A stretch of 64,000 nucleotides of DNA from Polyporus tsugae (Eukaryota > Basidiomycota > Agaricomycetes > Polyporales > Polyporaceae), in assembly GCA_024305745.1 (NCBI GenBank), contig JAHRBS010000011.1, positions 310,001 through 374,000 on the forward strand. Reading direction: 5' to 3'. This document shows, piece by piece, positions 9,181 through 18,395 of the stretch (the first letter of the stretch is position 1; each line of letters starts with the position of its first letter). The position numbers were made by a program, and so were the translations under genes. Below the pieces are notes generated by a model, which made no database searches, was not told the DNA's origin, and was given only the letters and a program-made list of their open reading frames with translations.

Positions 9181-10513
9181 AAAAAGTGAGCAAGTCAAGC
9201 TGGACACTTACATCGACGAGTGTGAAGTGATGCTCACCGTTGCAACAGATGGCTCCTGCCTGAGAAATGGGGAAAGGAACGCCGCTGCGGGGTCTGGAGT
9301 CTTCGTCGAAGATGGCCACCCTCTGAACAAGAGTCTAAGGCTCCCCCAGACGATTGAGCAATCGAACCAGACAGGCGAAATTGTTGCAACACTTACAGCA
9401 TCATCACAGATAGCTCCCGCGGGAGCACGCCTCCTGCAGGAGACAGACTCCAAAACGGTCATGCACTCGCTCACTAAATGGCGGAGTAAGCACGAAGACA
9501 CAGGATATATCCTACAAAAGAATGCAGAACTCACAAAGGTAACCCTTGCTACGCTCCGCGCGAGACGGGCACATACCCTCTTCAAGTGGGTCGAAGGCCA
9601 CAGCGGACATCCAGGCAATGAGGCGGCTGACGTGCTGGCCGGCGTTGGAGCTGAGAAAGATGTGCCGGATGAGATTCATCTTGATGTGGATGACGCATTC
9701 GCAATATCTGGCGCGAAGTTAGCGGCTATGACACAAAAGCTGGCATATCGAGCAATCCGTGATCGGAAAGCGACCGCGATCGAGCAGCGGCCCCGAGCAG
9801 CAGCCAACATCAAGCGGATTGTGGAAGAATTCCGTACTGCCTTCGATGTCCATCTGCGAGACGAGACCGTTTGGATGTCTCTCACCTCCAGAAATGTATC
9901 TAGAGAGTGCCGTCAGTTCATGTGGATGACCATCCACGACGGGTATATGGTAGGCCCACACTGGCTTCGGCCTAAAATGTCAGAAGAACTACAGGCCTGT
10001 GCGGAATGCAAAGAGTGCGGAGGAACCGAGTCCATGCACCACCTCCTTTTCGAGTGTAGAGCGACAGGACGAGAGGTCATCTGGGACCTCCTTAAGCAAA
10101 CATGGGCACTCACGGGTCGGCCGTGGAAGGATCCCTCCTGGGGGACTGCGCTCGGGGCAGCGTGTGTGGTACTGAAAAGCGACTCGGATGCCCGCCTGCA
10201 TGCAGCGGAGCAATTATGGACCATCCTGTGGACGGAGTCCCTATACCTGATCTGGAAGCTTCGATGCGAGAGGGTAATAGGCCGGGATGGCCAGCAGCTC
10301 ACGGAGCGGGAAGTAACGAGCAGGTGGTATGCAACCATAGATCAGAGACTCACCCTAGATCGTCGTACTGCGGCCCTTGCTGTGGGTAAACGCGCTCTCA
10401 ATCCGTCTACTGTTGAAAGTGTTTGGACACCGATCCTAGATGTAAAGGAAGAACTACCTGATGGCTGGGTGGTAAAAAGCGGGGTTTTAGTGGGTATTAA
10501 GCGTGGTAGATGA
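9035..10513 (+). CDS. RNase H type I domain plus zinc-finger tail of LINE ORF2
   Basis: One open frame of up to 492 residues from the ATG at 9035. RNase H cleaves the RNA strand of the RNA/cDNA hybrid. Catalytic residues are present: first Asp in TDGSCLRNGERNAAAGSGVF (9246 on), Glu in QTGEIVATL, Asp in ETDSKTVMHSL, Asp in GHSGHPGNEAADVLAG. A later cysteine-histidine motif, CAECKECGGTESMHHLLFEC, matches the zf-RVT type end of LINE ORF2. Residues before about 9195 are probably host sequence that happens to be in frame. There is no reverse transcriptase upstream, so the element cannot move by itself. The frame has no stop codons, suggesting a fairly recent insertion compared with neighbouring pseudogenes. 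Confidence 0.85.
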   Translation: MEMLPCDHAELLLADQQRRKSSRFTKGFIPSRWSGMVLGVKRVGLVARRKSEQVKLDTYIDECEVMLTVATDGSCLRNGERNAAAGSGVFVEDGHPLNKSLRLPQTIEQSNQTGEIVATLTASSQIAPAGARLLQETDSKTVMHSLTKWRSKHEDTGYILQKNAELTKVTLATLRARRAHTLFKWVEGHSGHPGNEAADVLAGVGAEKDVPDEIHLDVDDAFAISGAKLAAMTQKLAYRAIRDRKATAIEQRPRAAANIKRIVEEFRTAFDVHLRDETVWMSLTSRNVSRECRQFMWMTIHDGYMVGPHWLRPKMSEELQACAECKECGGTESMHHLLFECRATGREVIWDLLKQTWALTGRPWKDPSWGTALGAACVVLKSDSDARLHAAEQLWTILWTESLYLIWKLRCERVIGRDGQQLTEREVTSRWYATIDQRLTLDRRTAALAVGKRALNPSTVESVWTPILDVKEELPDGWVVKSGVLVGIKRGR

Positions 10514-10781
10514 TAGGGGCGCCCTCGGGCGCTCCTAGATGTTTCTTCGCACTGCTTTGAGTCCCACACTCTGTGCGTAAAGGCATTTCCTCGCGGTATC
10601 TGGTGACACGACTACTGGCTTCATCCTAACTTCTCTCCGACACCATCTCGGGGGTAATCTCCCTAAGACGTCACCCCAGCGCGCCGGCCAGCTCCCGCTG
10701 GCTCGAACTGCACCACAAGCCCCTCGGGGACCACTGCAGCTCACGGCTATAACTTAACGCGCTCCACCAAAAAAAAAAAAA
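9195..10781 (+). mobile_element. 5'-truncated LINE with 3' UTR and poly(A)
   Basis: Contains the RNase H end of a non-LTR retrotransposon, a 3' UTR (10,514-10,768) and a 13-base A run (10,769-10,781). AAAAAGTGAGCAAG at 9181-9194 is repeated after the A run (10,777-10,790), a plausible 14-bp target-site duplication. If correct, the insertion starts at 9195, inside the coding region, so endonuclease and reverse transcriptase were lost by 5' truncation during target-primed reverse transcription. Confidence 0.6.
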
Positions 10782-10887
10782 GTGAGCAAGCGCTTAGCTT
10801 GCCATATTTGGATGAAGGCGCGCGCTCTCATTGGCCACCGTGCGTCCGTCCGAGCACCGGCTTCAATATCATGCGCGAACTGTTCTG

Positions 10888-10978
10888 TATGCGTGAATGC
10901 CGCAGTGGTTAGGCGGACGGTCTAGTGTTTACACGTGCGCGCGTTCGAATCCCGGCTGTGAAAATGCGCCTTGAGTTA
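10888..10978 (+). repeat. tRNA-like sequence with Pol III A and B boxes (SINE head candidate)
   Basis: GCCGCAGTGGTTAGGCG (near 10,902) has the form of a D-arm/A box, and GTTCGAATCCC (near 10,945) is a perfect B box at tRNA-like spacing. Anticodon and T stems do not pair well, so it is not a good tRNA gene; a tRNA-derived SINE head or tRNA pseudogene fits better. It follows the poly(A) of the LINE and precedes the GGATGCATC palindrome at 10,991-11,021. Confidence 0.45.
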
Positions 10979-10990
10979 GCGCTTTTCCCT

Positions 10991-11021
10991 CGGATGCATC
11001 TGTTCTTGACCGATGCATCCG
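10991..11021. repeat. Perfect 10-bp inverted repeat
   Basis: CGGATGCATC (10,991-11,000) and GATGCATCCG (11,012-11,021) with an 11-base loop. The same core occurs at 6013-6043, so it belongs to a dispersed motif. Confidence 0.6.
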
Positions 11022-12016
11022 CTGCACTGACACTGCTCGAGTGCCTGAGATGAAAGCCTTTCTCCTGGTCGGGGAACGCGATGGGTTGCCGGTAGTTGAA
11101 CCACAGCTACAGCACAATTCACGACCTCCCTCCTTATGCACGGGCATCGGCCAGTTGCTCTCCATGGTGCCACGGGCACGGCGAGTTCGACACAGCACAG
11201 GTGGGTCTCCTTCGTGTTCAGACCGAGTACTGTGGCCATCCATGCATCAGTAGCGGCGCGCCGGTCAAGGCAGCCTTGTGCTCCCCGTAGTCATTTGCAC
11301 TCGCCCGTACCGCGAGTTCCCCTCCTTTGTAATAATTTAGCTTGCCTTTCTCATCGTCGACCCGGAGGCCGGCGGCTTGTCCATCTAGCTAAGATGGATG
11401 CGAGCGGGAAGGCCAGCTGGGCAGACAGACCTGTTGGCGAAGGGCCGCGGACGAAGACAAGACTACATAGAAGGGGTACCGTAAAAGCCGAAAGCTGGGG
11501 ACTGTCGCGTGGGAAGGACGTGCAGGGGTGAGGGCCCCGGCGTGAGGGTGGGAGATGACCCTGACCGAGTCCGGCACAGTCAGGGTCTTGCGTATCCTGC
11601 CTGCCGAGTGGAGATTGTCATGCTGCGCTCATAGAGGCTGTGGTTAATACCTGATTCGCGGAGCGGACCACGAGGGATGTTGGGCCTTGGTTGAGTCGTG
11701 AGTGTGAGAGACAGCGCGGAGGCTCAATAATAGAGCCTAGCAGCCCCAGAGTGAGCATCTGGCTGGTGTGAAAGAAAGGATATGGACAAACGTACCATCT
11801 TCCGATTTTATCGGGGTATTATCTACGAAACCACGGAATCTCGGTGAAAGAACCCTCAGTGGCTCTCTTGGACTGTTCTCTCTGTCTACTTACCCCATCT
11901 CTCGTATCCCCGCCCAAATCCCTTGTCTACGCTTATATATTTAGGCTTTAGTCATCATAGTTCACTCGCTCTCCTCATGCCGAAGTCGACTCCGGCTCGC
12001 GCGCCCTTTCCCAAAG
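11022..12016. other. No recognisable gene
   Basis: Short frames only. From 11,977 the plus strand reads MPKSTPARAPFPKATRLLEP up to the break point of the DIRS element near 12,045; it might be the start of another element joined there, but it is too short to call. Confidence 0.4.
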
Positions 12017-12029
12017 CTACCCGCCTCCT

Positions 12030-12931
12030 CGAGCCGTACTATGCGCAGGGAGGTTCAGGAAGGCTGTGCGGATGTCGGACTTGTAGAGCGTGAAGGGGCG
12101 ATCGGGAAACTCGCGGCGCGCATCGTGGAGAATTTGCCCGAAGTCGTGCATGTCGTCGTAGCGGACCTTGGCCTCTGCGCGCGGGATTCCATCATTGAGG
12201 CCTGAGGCGGAGTGGTCGGTAACGACTCTGGCCTTCTCGCTCTGCCAGACAACAAACATGGGGGACGTCTTCATGCACGGCGCGAGGTGCGGATCGATCT
12301 CGGCGGACCAACGGCGAGCACCGACCTCACGATCACGGAAGGCTCGAACAGCCTCAAGATCAGGTTCCTCCATTGAGTAGTTACCTGTGTGTACATCCTC
12401 CTCGGCGTCCCACTCTCCCTCGTCCAATGGCCAGAAACCATTCTCTAGTCCCCAAAGAACGGATTCTACGAAGGGTTGATTTGGGTGGTGAGCGAGGAGG
12501 CCGCGCAGGCGATCAATGTGGATAGGCGTCTCGACTTTGATGTCGTCGCGGTACCGATCGAGGGCCGCTCGGATGACAGGGTCATGGAGGAGATGCTCCG
12601 GAGGTTTTGGCAGTGGTGCGGCTGTCTCTGATCCTACAGCTGCGGGGGAGATGAACTCTTGGTCCGAGCCTCTCCACCCGAAGCGGCGACGGTAGCGTGG
12701 TAGCGTTGGACCAGGTGGCGGACTAGCTGCTTTGCGTTTCCCCTTCGCCACGGACGAAAGGCGCCGCGGTCCTTCAGTTGTTGCCCGACGTGCTAGCTCC
12801 GCCACCAACTCTGCCTCTCCGTCCCCTCCGCGATTGGAGGCTTCCGAGACATTGGGAGACGTCCTTCGCTCGGTGCTTGGCCCCGCACTCGGAGCACTCT
12901 CCGTGCTTTCGAGCTCCTCGGCAAGGGTCAT
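12030..12931 (-). pseudogene. DIRS-type retrotransposon reverse transcriptase, N-terminal part
   Basis: Minus-strand frame overlapping the end of gag, likely from the ATG at 12,931. It carries HHPNQPFVESVLWGLENGFW, MFVVWQSEKARVVTDHSASG, LNDGIPRAEAKVRYDDMHDF and YKSDIRTAFLNLPAH, the fingers and early palm region typical of basidiomycete DIRS/Ngaro-like reverse transcriptases. Sequence similarity stops abruptly at about 12,045, right after NLPAH. The YxDD active site, RNase H, methyltransferase and tyrosine recombinase are missing, so the element is dead. Upstream in the same element lies gag (12,774-14,051), overlapping in a different frame as usual for these elements. Confidence 0.75.
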
Positions 12932-14051
12932 CACACCTACCGAAATTCCAGTTCTCACAGACCACCGTAGCGCGCTTCGTAGGCGCGAGACGAGCCATGA
13001 GTGATCCCGGTCGTTTCGAGGAGGTCGATGGCGCTGACGAGCCGGCGAGATGGGTGAAGAGAGGAATTTCTGAGTGTGACCGGTCGTCGAGATGAAAGGG
13101 AGTCTTGCTATACTCCTCGCGGACATCATGGTCGATTCGAATAGCGACATGTGGTTCGCCGCGGCGTGCCCGGAAAATTTTGAGGATGAGCCGCTTGTAT
13201 GCATCGAGCTCGGACTCGCGATGACGGTAGACGAGCTTGACGGCAGAGGTCCATGCGTCAAAAACCCGGGTCCAGTCAGCCTCACACTCGATAGGTTTTC
13301 GAGCGTTGACTTGGTCCTTCTTGAGAAGGACGTACCCGCTAGCGAAGTCCTTCGCGTCGTCGTCGTGATCGAAGCCGGAATCGACAGCCGCATAAAGCTT
13401 CTCGAAATTGACGTACTTGTCAGTGAGGATGTCCCGCCAGATGGCCTTCGGAAGAGGATCGTCCAAAGGGGCCAGCTGAAGGTAGGCGATTGTGCGGTCA
13501 GCGACCTTTTCACGCGAGAAACTTCGTCGGATTTCGAGAGTCTTTGCGATGTGTTTGTCGGACTCGGAGGAGGATGTAATATCGGCGAGATAGGGAGCGA
13601 CGGCAAGAACTGACTGTGGGATCCCTTTCCCATCGGCCTCGTCGCGAAGAGCGTCGAGAAGATCGACAGTATCGTTACTTCCAGAGCTGGTCGCACGGAG
13701 AGCGTCGATTTTCGCTTGGACAATTCCCCAGGAAAGCCTTTCGCGGAGGGTGTCTCCCTGGCGAAGGGTGTCCCCCTGACGGCCGGGCTGCCCTGGTGGT
13801 CGGTCGGATGTCTCCTCCGCGGTGGCATGCTCGTGCTGGAGCTGCTCTAGCAAGTCGTCGTCCGAGATCCGCCCTTCAATTGCATCTTCGAGAAGACCGT
13901 TGAGCAGCTCAGTCCGCTCGCGTATGGTCCCTGGAGAGTTCTGAGTGTGAGAGCGAGGGGGACTCGGGCTGCGGCTTGAGGAGCGGCTGCCTGGAGGGGA
14001 TGCAGGCGCGTTCCCCTGATTCGCGCTAGGCCCACCATGGTTTTCAGCCAT
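12774..14051 (-). CDS. Gag-like protein of DIRS-type retrotransposon
   Basis: Intact 425-codon minus-strand frame starting MAENHGGPSANQGNAP. Ser/Pro-rich N terminus with SRSPSPPRS, a charged middle (TELLNGLLEDAIEGRISDDD), a gag core (RTIAYLQLAPLDDPLPKAIW; KLYAAVDSGFDHDDDAKDFA) and a C-terminal cysteine/histidine cluster VCENWNFGRCDD, ECSECGAKHRAKDVSQC. Structural protein expected to package the element's RNA. A sequence-level oddity is the tandem GDTLRQGDTLRE (two near-identical 15-bp units near 13,755). The following reverse transcriptase frame is truncated, so this gag is orphaned. Confidence 0.7.
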   Translation of the reverse strand: MAENHGGPSANQGNAPASPPGSRSSSRSPSPPRSHTQNSPGTIRERTELLNGLLEDAIEGRISDDDLLEQLQHEHATAEETSDRPPGQPGRQGDTLRQGDTLRERLSWGIVQAKIDALRATSSGSNDTVDLLDALRDEADGKGIPQSVLAVAPYLADITSSSESDKHIAKTLEIRRSFSREKVADRTIAYLQLAPLDDPLPKAIWRDILTDKYVNFEKLYAAVDSGFDHDDDAKDFASGYVLLKKDQVNARKPIECEADWTRVFDAWTSAVKLVYRHRESELDAYKRLILKIFRARRGEPHVAIRIDHDVREEYSKTPFHLDDRSHSEIPLFTHLAGSSAPSTSSKRPGSLMARLAPTKRATVVCENWNFGRCDDPCRGARKHGECSECGAKHRAKDVSQCLGSLQSRRGRRGRVGGGASTSGNN

Positions 14052-15894
14052 GAGAATTGATGGCGAAGCAATAAGTCGCGCGAAAACTAGATACACAACG
14101 GATTAAGAAAATACGGAGTAGTACTAGAAAAGCAAACGAGCGGTGAGCTAAGAAAGGAACGGCAACAAAGACGGGCAATTGCCCCTTACCACGCGCAGAC
14201 GAGCGGCGATGCTGAGAGTGAAAGAATAGCTGTGGCGGGCTACGGAAGCGTGGTCTGCGGGTGATGAAGCGTCAACCAGTGATACCAGCCTGAGCTGGAA
14301 CATGTCGAAGCGTGCTCACCTGGCACGGGAGGAGGAAGAACTGCAGGATAGGGGCACGACGACCTGCTTTTTCCTCGCTACCGGGCGGTGACGCACGAAC
14401 GACGTAGCGCTGAGTCACTCGGCTGCTCGCCCAATGGCCTCAGCTGGGCTACGCCAGCGCCGATTGGGGAGCGAGTGTCAGCGAGTGGCGGCGCGGTCGC
14501 GCGCCGAGTGAAGGGCGCTCTCGCATGGCAGAGGCCTCGCTCACTGCTCCCTACCCTTGGAATCGGCTTCACTGCGGTACACCAGGCATGCCCCAACCCA
14601 ACCCCGAGCGGCCCGAGAGTTCCTTCAACGCGCTTTCCATGCCCCCCTCTGCCTGTATGCTCACCACCACTTCTTCGTGAGCAACTCTGATTCGAATACT
14701 TATGGTAGTACACAAGCACCAGGAAGTTGATCAAAGAAGCTTTCGGAAAGGCTCAGACAAGCCTGAGCCCGAGATATATGGCATCATCGCCTTCCGTCCC
14801 AACAAGTGCGAGGTATGTGTTTGGAGAAATAAACTCAAAGGAACTGTGCACGTATTTGTTTTTACTGCTGGTTCCGGCGTTGCGTGAGTGTTCTCCCGCA
14901 CGGTGCACCTCATCAGCGGACATATTATCTCATCTTTACGCAGTTACGCAGTTCTAGCAACTGGCAATCTACCCTCTCATCTTTCACGTCCTATGTGCCC
15001 CTTCCAAAATACTTCATATGGTCATAATCCCACAACCAACTCCATTGCTTCGTGACCCTGGCCCGTTGTCGACTTCAAAGGCAAGGAGCGGGAGGATATG
15101 CCTGGCGGGAGTGTATCCTCCACGAGTTCCGATAGTTTGGTTGTTGGGACATTTGGGGATAGAGGCACTAATTCGCGTTATTTGATGTTTGATCTTACAC
15201 ACGCTCTGGATTTGGATATGGATGGACTTCTTGCACTTACTTATGATCACATGCGGAGTCACCAATGTGGACGTCAACTTGTGTGAAGGAACTAGAATAG
15301 CGTCGTCTTTGCTGCACGCGCGGCCTAACTTAGAGTCCAGCCTTCCTTCCTTCAAGTTGGCCAAGCCCAAGTCTGAAGGAAGTGGAGCTCAGTCACGATG
15401 CCTTCTCCCAGTACGTTCTCCACCAGGCGCACAGGCAAGAAGAGTATTCCATTTCGGAGCTCTGAAGTGCAAATACAATGTGCAGCCATCTCAAAATGCC
15501 ACCAACACACACAGGGTTACAGCCGCAGCATGTGGTGCTTCTCTAGTAGTCATGACTCAGCAAAATATATTGACCACTACATCATACATAGGCCTCGGAG
15601 TCAATAGGACTCATGAGAGGATATCAAGGAGGGCGAGGGCAAGGCTGCCTGTCCTGTGGAGATAGGAGGTGATGATGGTGGTAACAGCAGCGAACTCACG
15701 TCTCATCCACCCGGCCCCTCTCCCACTGCGCCCAGAAGACGACACTGCCATCCTGCCACCTCACCACCATCCTCCCCAAGAGGCCCAGCCACTGTGCACC
15801 GCGCGTCCTTGCTGTGCTCGTTGACCCTTGGGTACTCGACCCGCTGCTGCCCAACGGGTCCACTCTAGACCACAAGTTGAAGTTGGACAGTTGA
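14052..15894. other. No recognisable gene
   Basis: GC-rich DNA with short frames. The stretch 14,052-14,700 may be the untranslated leader or terminal repeat of the DIRS element, but no matching split repeat is visible on its other side, which is deleted. A plus frame at 15,098-15,286 and a minus frame at 15,014-15,370 overlap; neither has a familiar motif. Confidence 0.4.
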
Positions 15895-16548
15895 TCAGCG
15901 GACGAGCTTGAAGTAGAGGATGACGAGTATGAGGAGGACGAGGACGGCGATGATGGCGGCGGTGATGACGCACTGCTAGTACATCCTACACATGCGCGGG
16001 GCAAGGCAAGAGTTCGAGCGTCATACCCATCTGTCAGTGCGAATGAACAGGGATGGAGGGAGGCGAGGGGGGACGCACTGTTGAAACATCTTCTTGAGCG
16101 TGCCCAACGCGCGATCAATGGAGGTATCTGCACGTTGCAGCTGGAAGACGACACGCGCAGGCCAGTCGCAGCCGCAGTCACGGGCGGCGGAAAGAAAGGC
16201 AACGAGACGGGGAAGGTGGGGGACAAGAACAGAACATGGCAGCCTGATTACGCACCGTATCCCGCGCGTTCTGGATTTGCTCCCACTGCCCCCGGAGGCT
16301 CCTCAGAATGTCCGAGCCCTGCTCCTCCGTCTCGAGCACGATCCGCTGGCTGTCAAGCAACTGCCTGCTCCCGTCCTCGAGGAGCGTGGTGCCCGCGAGG
16401 AGCCGCGTGTGGTTGCTCGCACCGTAGGGCTCGTCCGAGGTTGGGGCGCCGGTGCCGATGCCTGGGCAGGGAGGAGTTCAGAGCGGGAGAGCTGCGCGTG
16501 GACGTCCTTGAAGAGTTTGTTGTAGCACGTGAGATCGGCTTTGGAGGC
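15895..16548 (-). pseudogene. Vti1-type v-SNARE, 3' part with frameshift
   Basis: Vti1 is a Qb-SNARE for Golgi/endosome/vacuole fusion. Exons, read on the minus strand: ASKADLTCYNKLFKDVHAQL (from 16,548; end of Habc region), SDEPYGASNHTRLLAG, then SNARE helix LLDSQRIVLETEEQGSDILR, SLRGQWEQIQNARDT (to about 16,267), after an intron ADTSIDRALGTLKKMFQQ (to about 16,080), and the last exon 15,972-15,895 encoding the tail anchor CVITAAIIAVLVLLILVILY and FKLVR. Phases fit if a 4-nt microexon is used before the last exon. A one-base frameshift lies between SRSELL and SDEPYG (about 16,440-16,480). The N-terminal exons are absent; the sequence upstream belongs to something else, so this is a broken partial copy. 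Confidence 0.8.
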
Positions 16549-16699
16549 CTTAATGTGGATGGGAGACAGTTGGTCTCGTTCTGTGTACCTGTACCCAGAA
16601 CAGTGGCGCCGCGCGACGAAATGGGAATGGGGGAGGACAAGAAGGGTGAGGCCGCGTTGTAGGATAAGAGCGACAGCGTACAGCGTGGTGGACGTACCT

Positions 16700-17393
16700 T
16701 GATGCACATCCCGGACCGACGTGACTTGATGTCTCGGTTTGTGGACTTGAAGCCAAGGCTCAGGCATGTGACGGAGTGTGAGGCGGCGGGCGCGAAGGGG
16801 TGCAGGAGCTCGTCGACGCGCGCGCTGTGCGCGACACTGCTCGTCACGAAGGAGAGGCGCTCTGAGCCGCCAGCATGGCCACGCGCGGTGCACTTGGTCT
16901 CGTTCGTGACGATCTCGAGGCCGGCACGCGGGAGGCAGCGTCCTTCTCGGCGGACGCAGTCGAATTTCAGCGCGGCGGTGGGCGGCAGGACGAGGTGGCC
17001 AAGGATGTCGGATAAAAATGGCGGCGGCAGCAGTGGTGGCGACGGCGGCAGGGGGTTGGTTTGAGGTGCACCGGATGGCGCGGTACCAGATGCCATAGGT
17101 ACGATTGGTGTTGTCAGTGGAGGTGGTGGTTGGGATAGGGTAGACGCATTGGAGACAGGGGTAGACGTCGGATTTACTGACTGCTTGGATGCAACGCTGC
17201 GATGGTCCGGGACAGAACATCCAACGCGCTCAGCGCAGCACCACCAACACATTGCCCTTGGGCACCGGTCCGTCGCTCGGCCTCGAGCTTGTTTGCATTT
17301 GCCCACCGCGCCAGCATTCGCGCAGAGGTTTGTCGGCACCTTTCGTGCGCGAAGCTGTCCTGTATTTATGACAAATGTTAAAGCATAAGTCAA
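16700..17393 (-). CDS. Cys-cluster hypothetical protein, exon(s)
   Basis: Minus frame with LCANAGAVGKCKQARGRATD then RCPRAMCWWCCAERVGCSVP and DH (about 17,335-17,210), followed by a Pro/Ser/Thr linker and FDCVRREGRCLPRAGLEIVT, NETKCTARGHAGG, SCHSVTCLSLG-like sequence, ending at a GTACGT donor at 16,698. The pattern C-x(n)-C-x(3)-M-C-x(2)-CC-x(5)-C-x(3)-H resembles the N terminus of the gene at 39.2-41.4 kb and probably binds zinc. Product unknown; the next exon is not found because the Vti1 fragment follows. Possibly an inter-gene fusion created by rearrangement. Confidence 0.4.
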
Positions 17394-17848
17394 CTGGAAA
17401 TGTCAGACTTGACGTACCGGGCCGACGGTGCATAGAATAATCGCTGTAAGTCCGGGATGAGATAAAGCCAAAGTCTGATCAACTGCAACATTCGTGCAAG
17501 CAGAACGTTCAAAACACAGATGCCTAAATTCCAGTTCCGAGGATCCGAAGGCCGTAGTACGCCAAACACGTCAAGGACCAGCCAGGTATAGCGAGGAGAC
17601 GAGATGGTCGTGCAGGCGCGGTCAAGCACGCGCGCTGAGACGGAAAGCGCAGCGGGAAAACCAAGAACGGAGTAAAGACAGTGAACCGAAGCGTGCAGAG
17701 CGGATGCTCTAGCAGCGGTGGCGGGAAGGGACGGGTCCAACGAGACGGGGTATATGAGGGACGGAAAGATACAGTCGGCAACAGAAGCGCCTCCCGTACG
17801 CGTACATTACAACAATTGACGCCCTAATACACGACTACGTAGTTGCAT

Positions 17849-17909
17849 GTTGTAACTTGGTTGTAACACATTCCGTTACATTTTGCAACTGTTACAACTG
17901 AGTTACAAC
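17849..17909. repeat. Inverted repeat of GTTGTAAC units
   Basis: GTTGTAACTTGGTTGTAAC (17,849-17,867) is the near-exact inverse of GTTACAACTGAGTTACAAC (17,891-17,909), two mismatches, 23-base loop. It lies 80 bp before the 407-bp repeat. Could be a small palindromic element or a transcribed hairpin. Confidence 0.7.
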
Positions 17910-17988
17910 CTCGGCCATCACTCTGCTACGCTGATACGTGGATACACGCCTGCTACGTAGCAATCTACGCCCAAACGTAACCGTTCTC

Positions 17989-18395
17989 ATCTCTGGAGTC
18001 AGTACAAACAATGACAGGTGTTGTGTATCTACTGCATGCCAGTGTCGATATTGAAGACTGGCATTGCCGCCATGATACCAATAAGCAATACGTGCACCTC
18101 AAACATTGGTTAGTATGAACGAGTCACAGCCATCTAACCACAGGAGAGGCAACACTCGAGCGTGAACGTTTGAACAGGTGTCTGCATGTCAAAGGCCCCT
18201 AGATTGGGGTTTGTCTATGTTCGACCACGTCGCGTGGCAGACTCGGACGTAGTCACCCCCCGCCCCCCCCCCCAATATGTCCCGTAGACGAAGGGTTGGC
18301 TGATGTTCAGTCACATCGCGTGTCCGGTACCCGAATGGTCCGTCTAGGTGACATAGCCATTCCTTACAACTAGGCTTGATTATGGAACATTTGCG
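17989..18395 (+). repeat. 407-bp repeat R1, copy 1
   Basis: Every stretch I compared is identical, in inverted orientation, to 42,796-43,202, including the run C6-G-C11 and with no length difference. The shared part runs from ATCTCTGGAGTCAGTAC to GGAACATTTGCG. No open frame of note, no terminal inverted repeats. Flanks differ immediately outside, so it is a recent transposition, ectopic copy or conversion tract. Contains a strong G-quadruplex-type run on the minus strand. Confidence 0.9.

Noticed and set aside
10888..10978. Functional tRNA gene
   Set aside because: A and B boxes fit, but anticodon and T stems do not pair.
13092..13613. 173-codon plus-strand open frame
   Set aside because: Exact shadow of the DIRS gag gene on the other strand.
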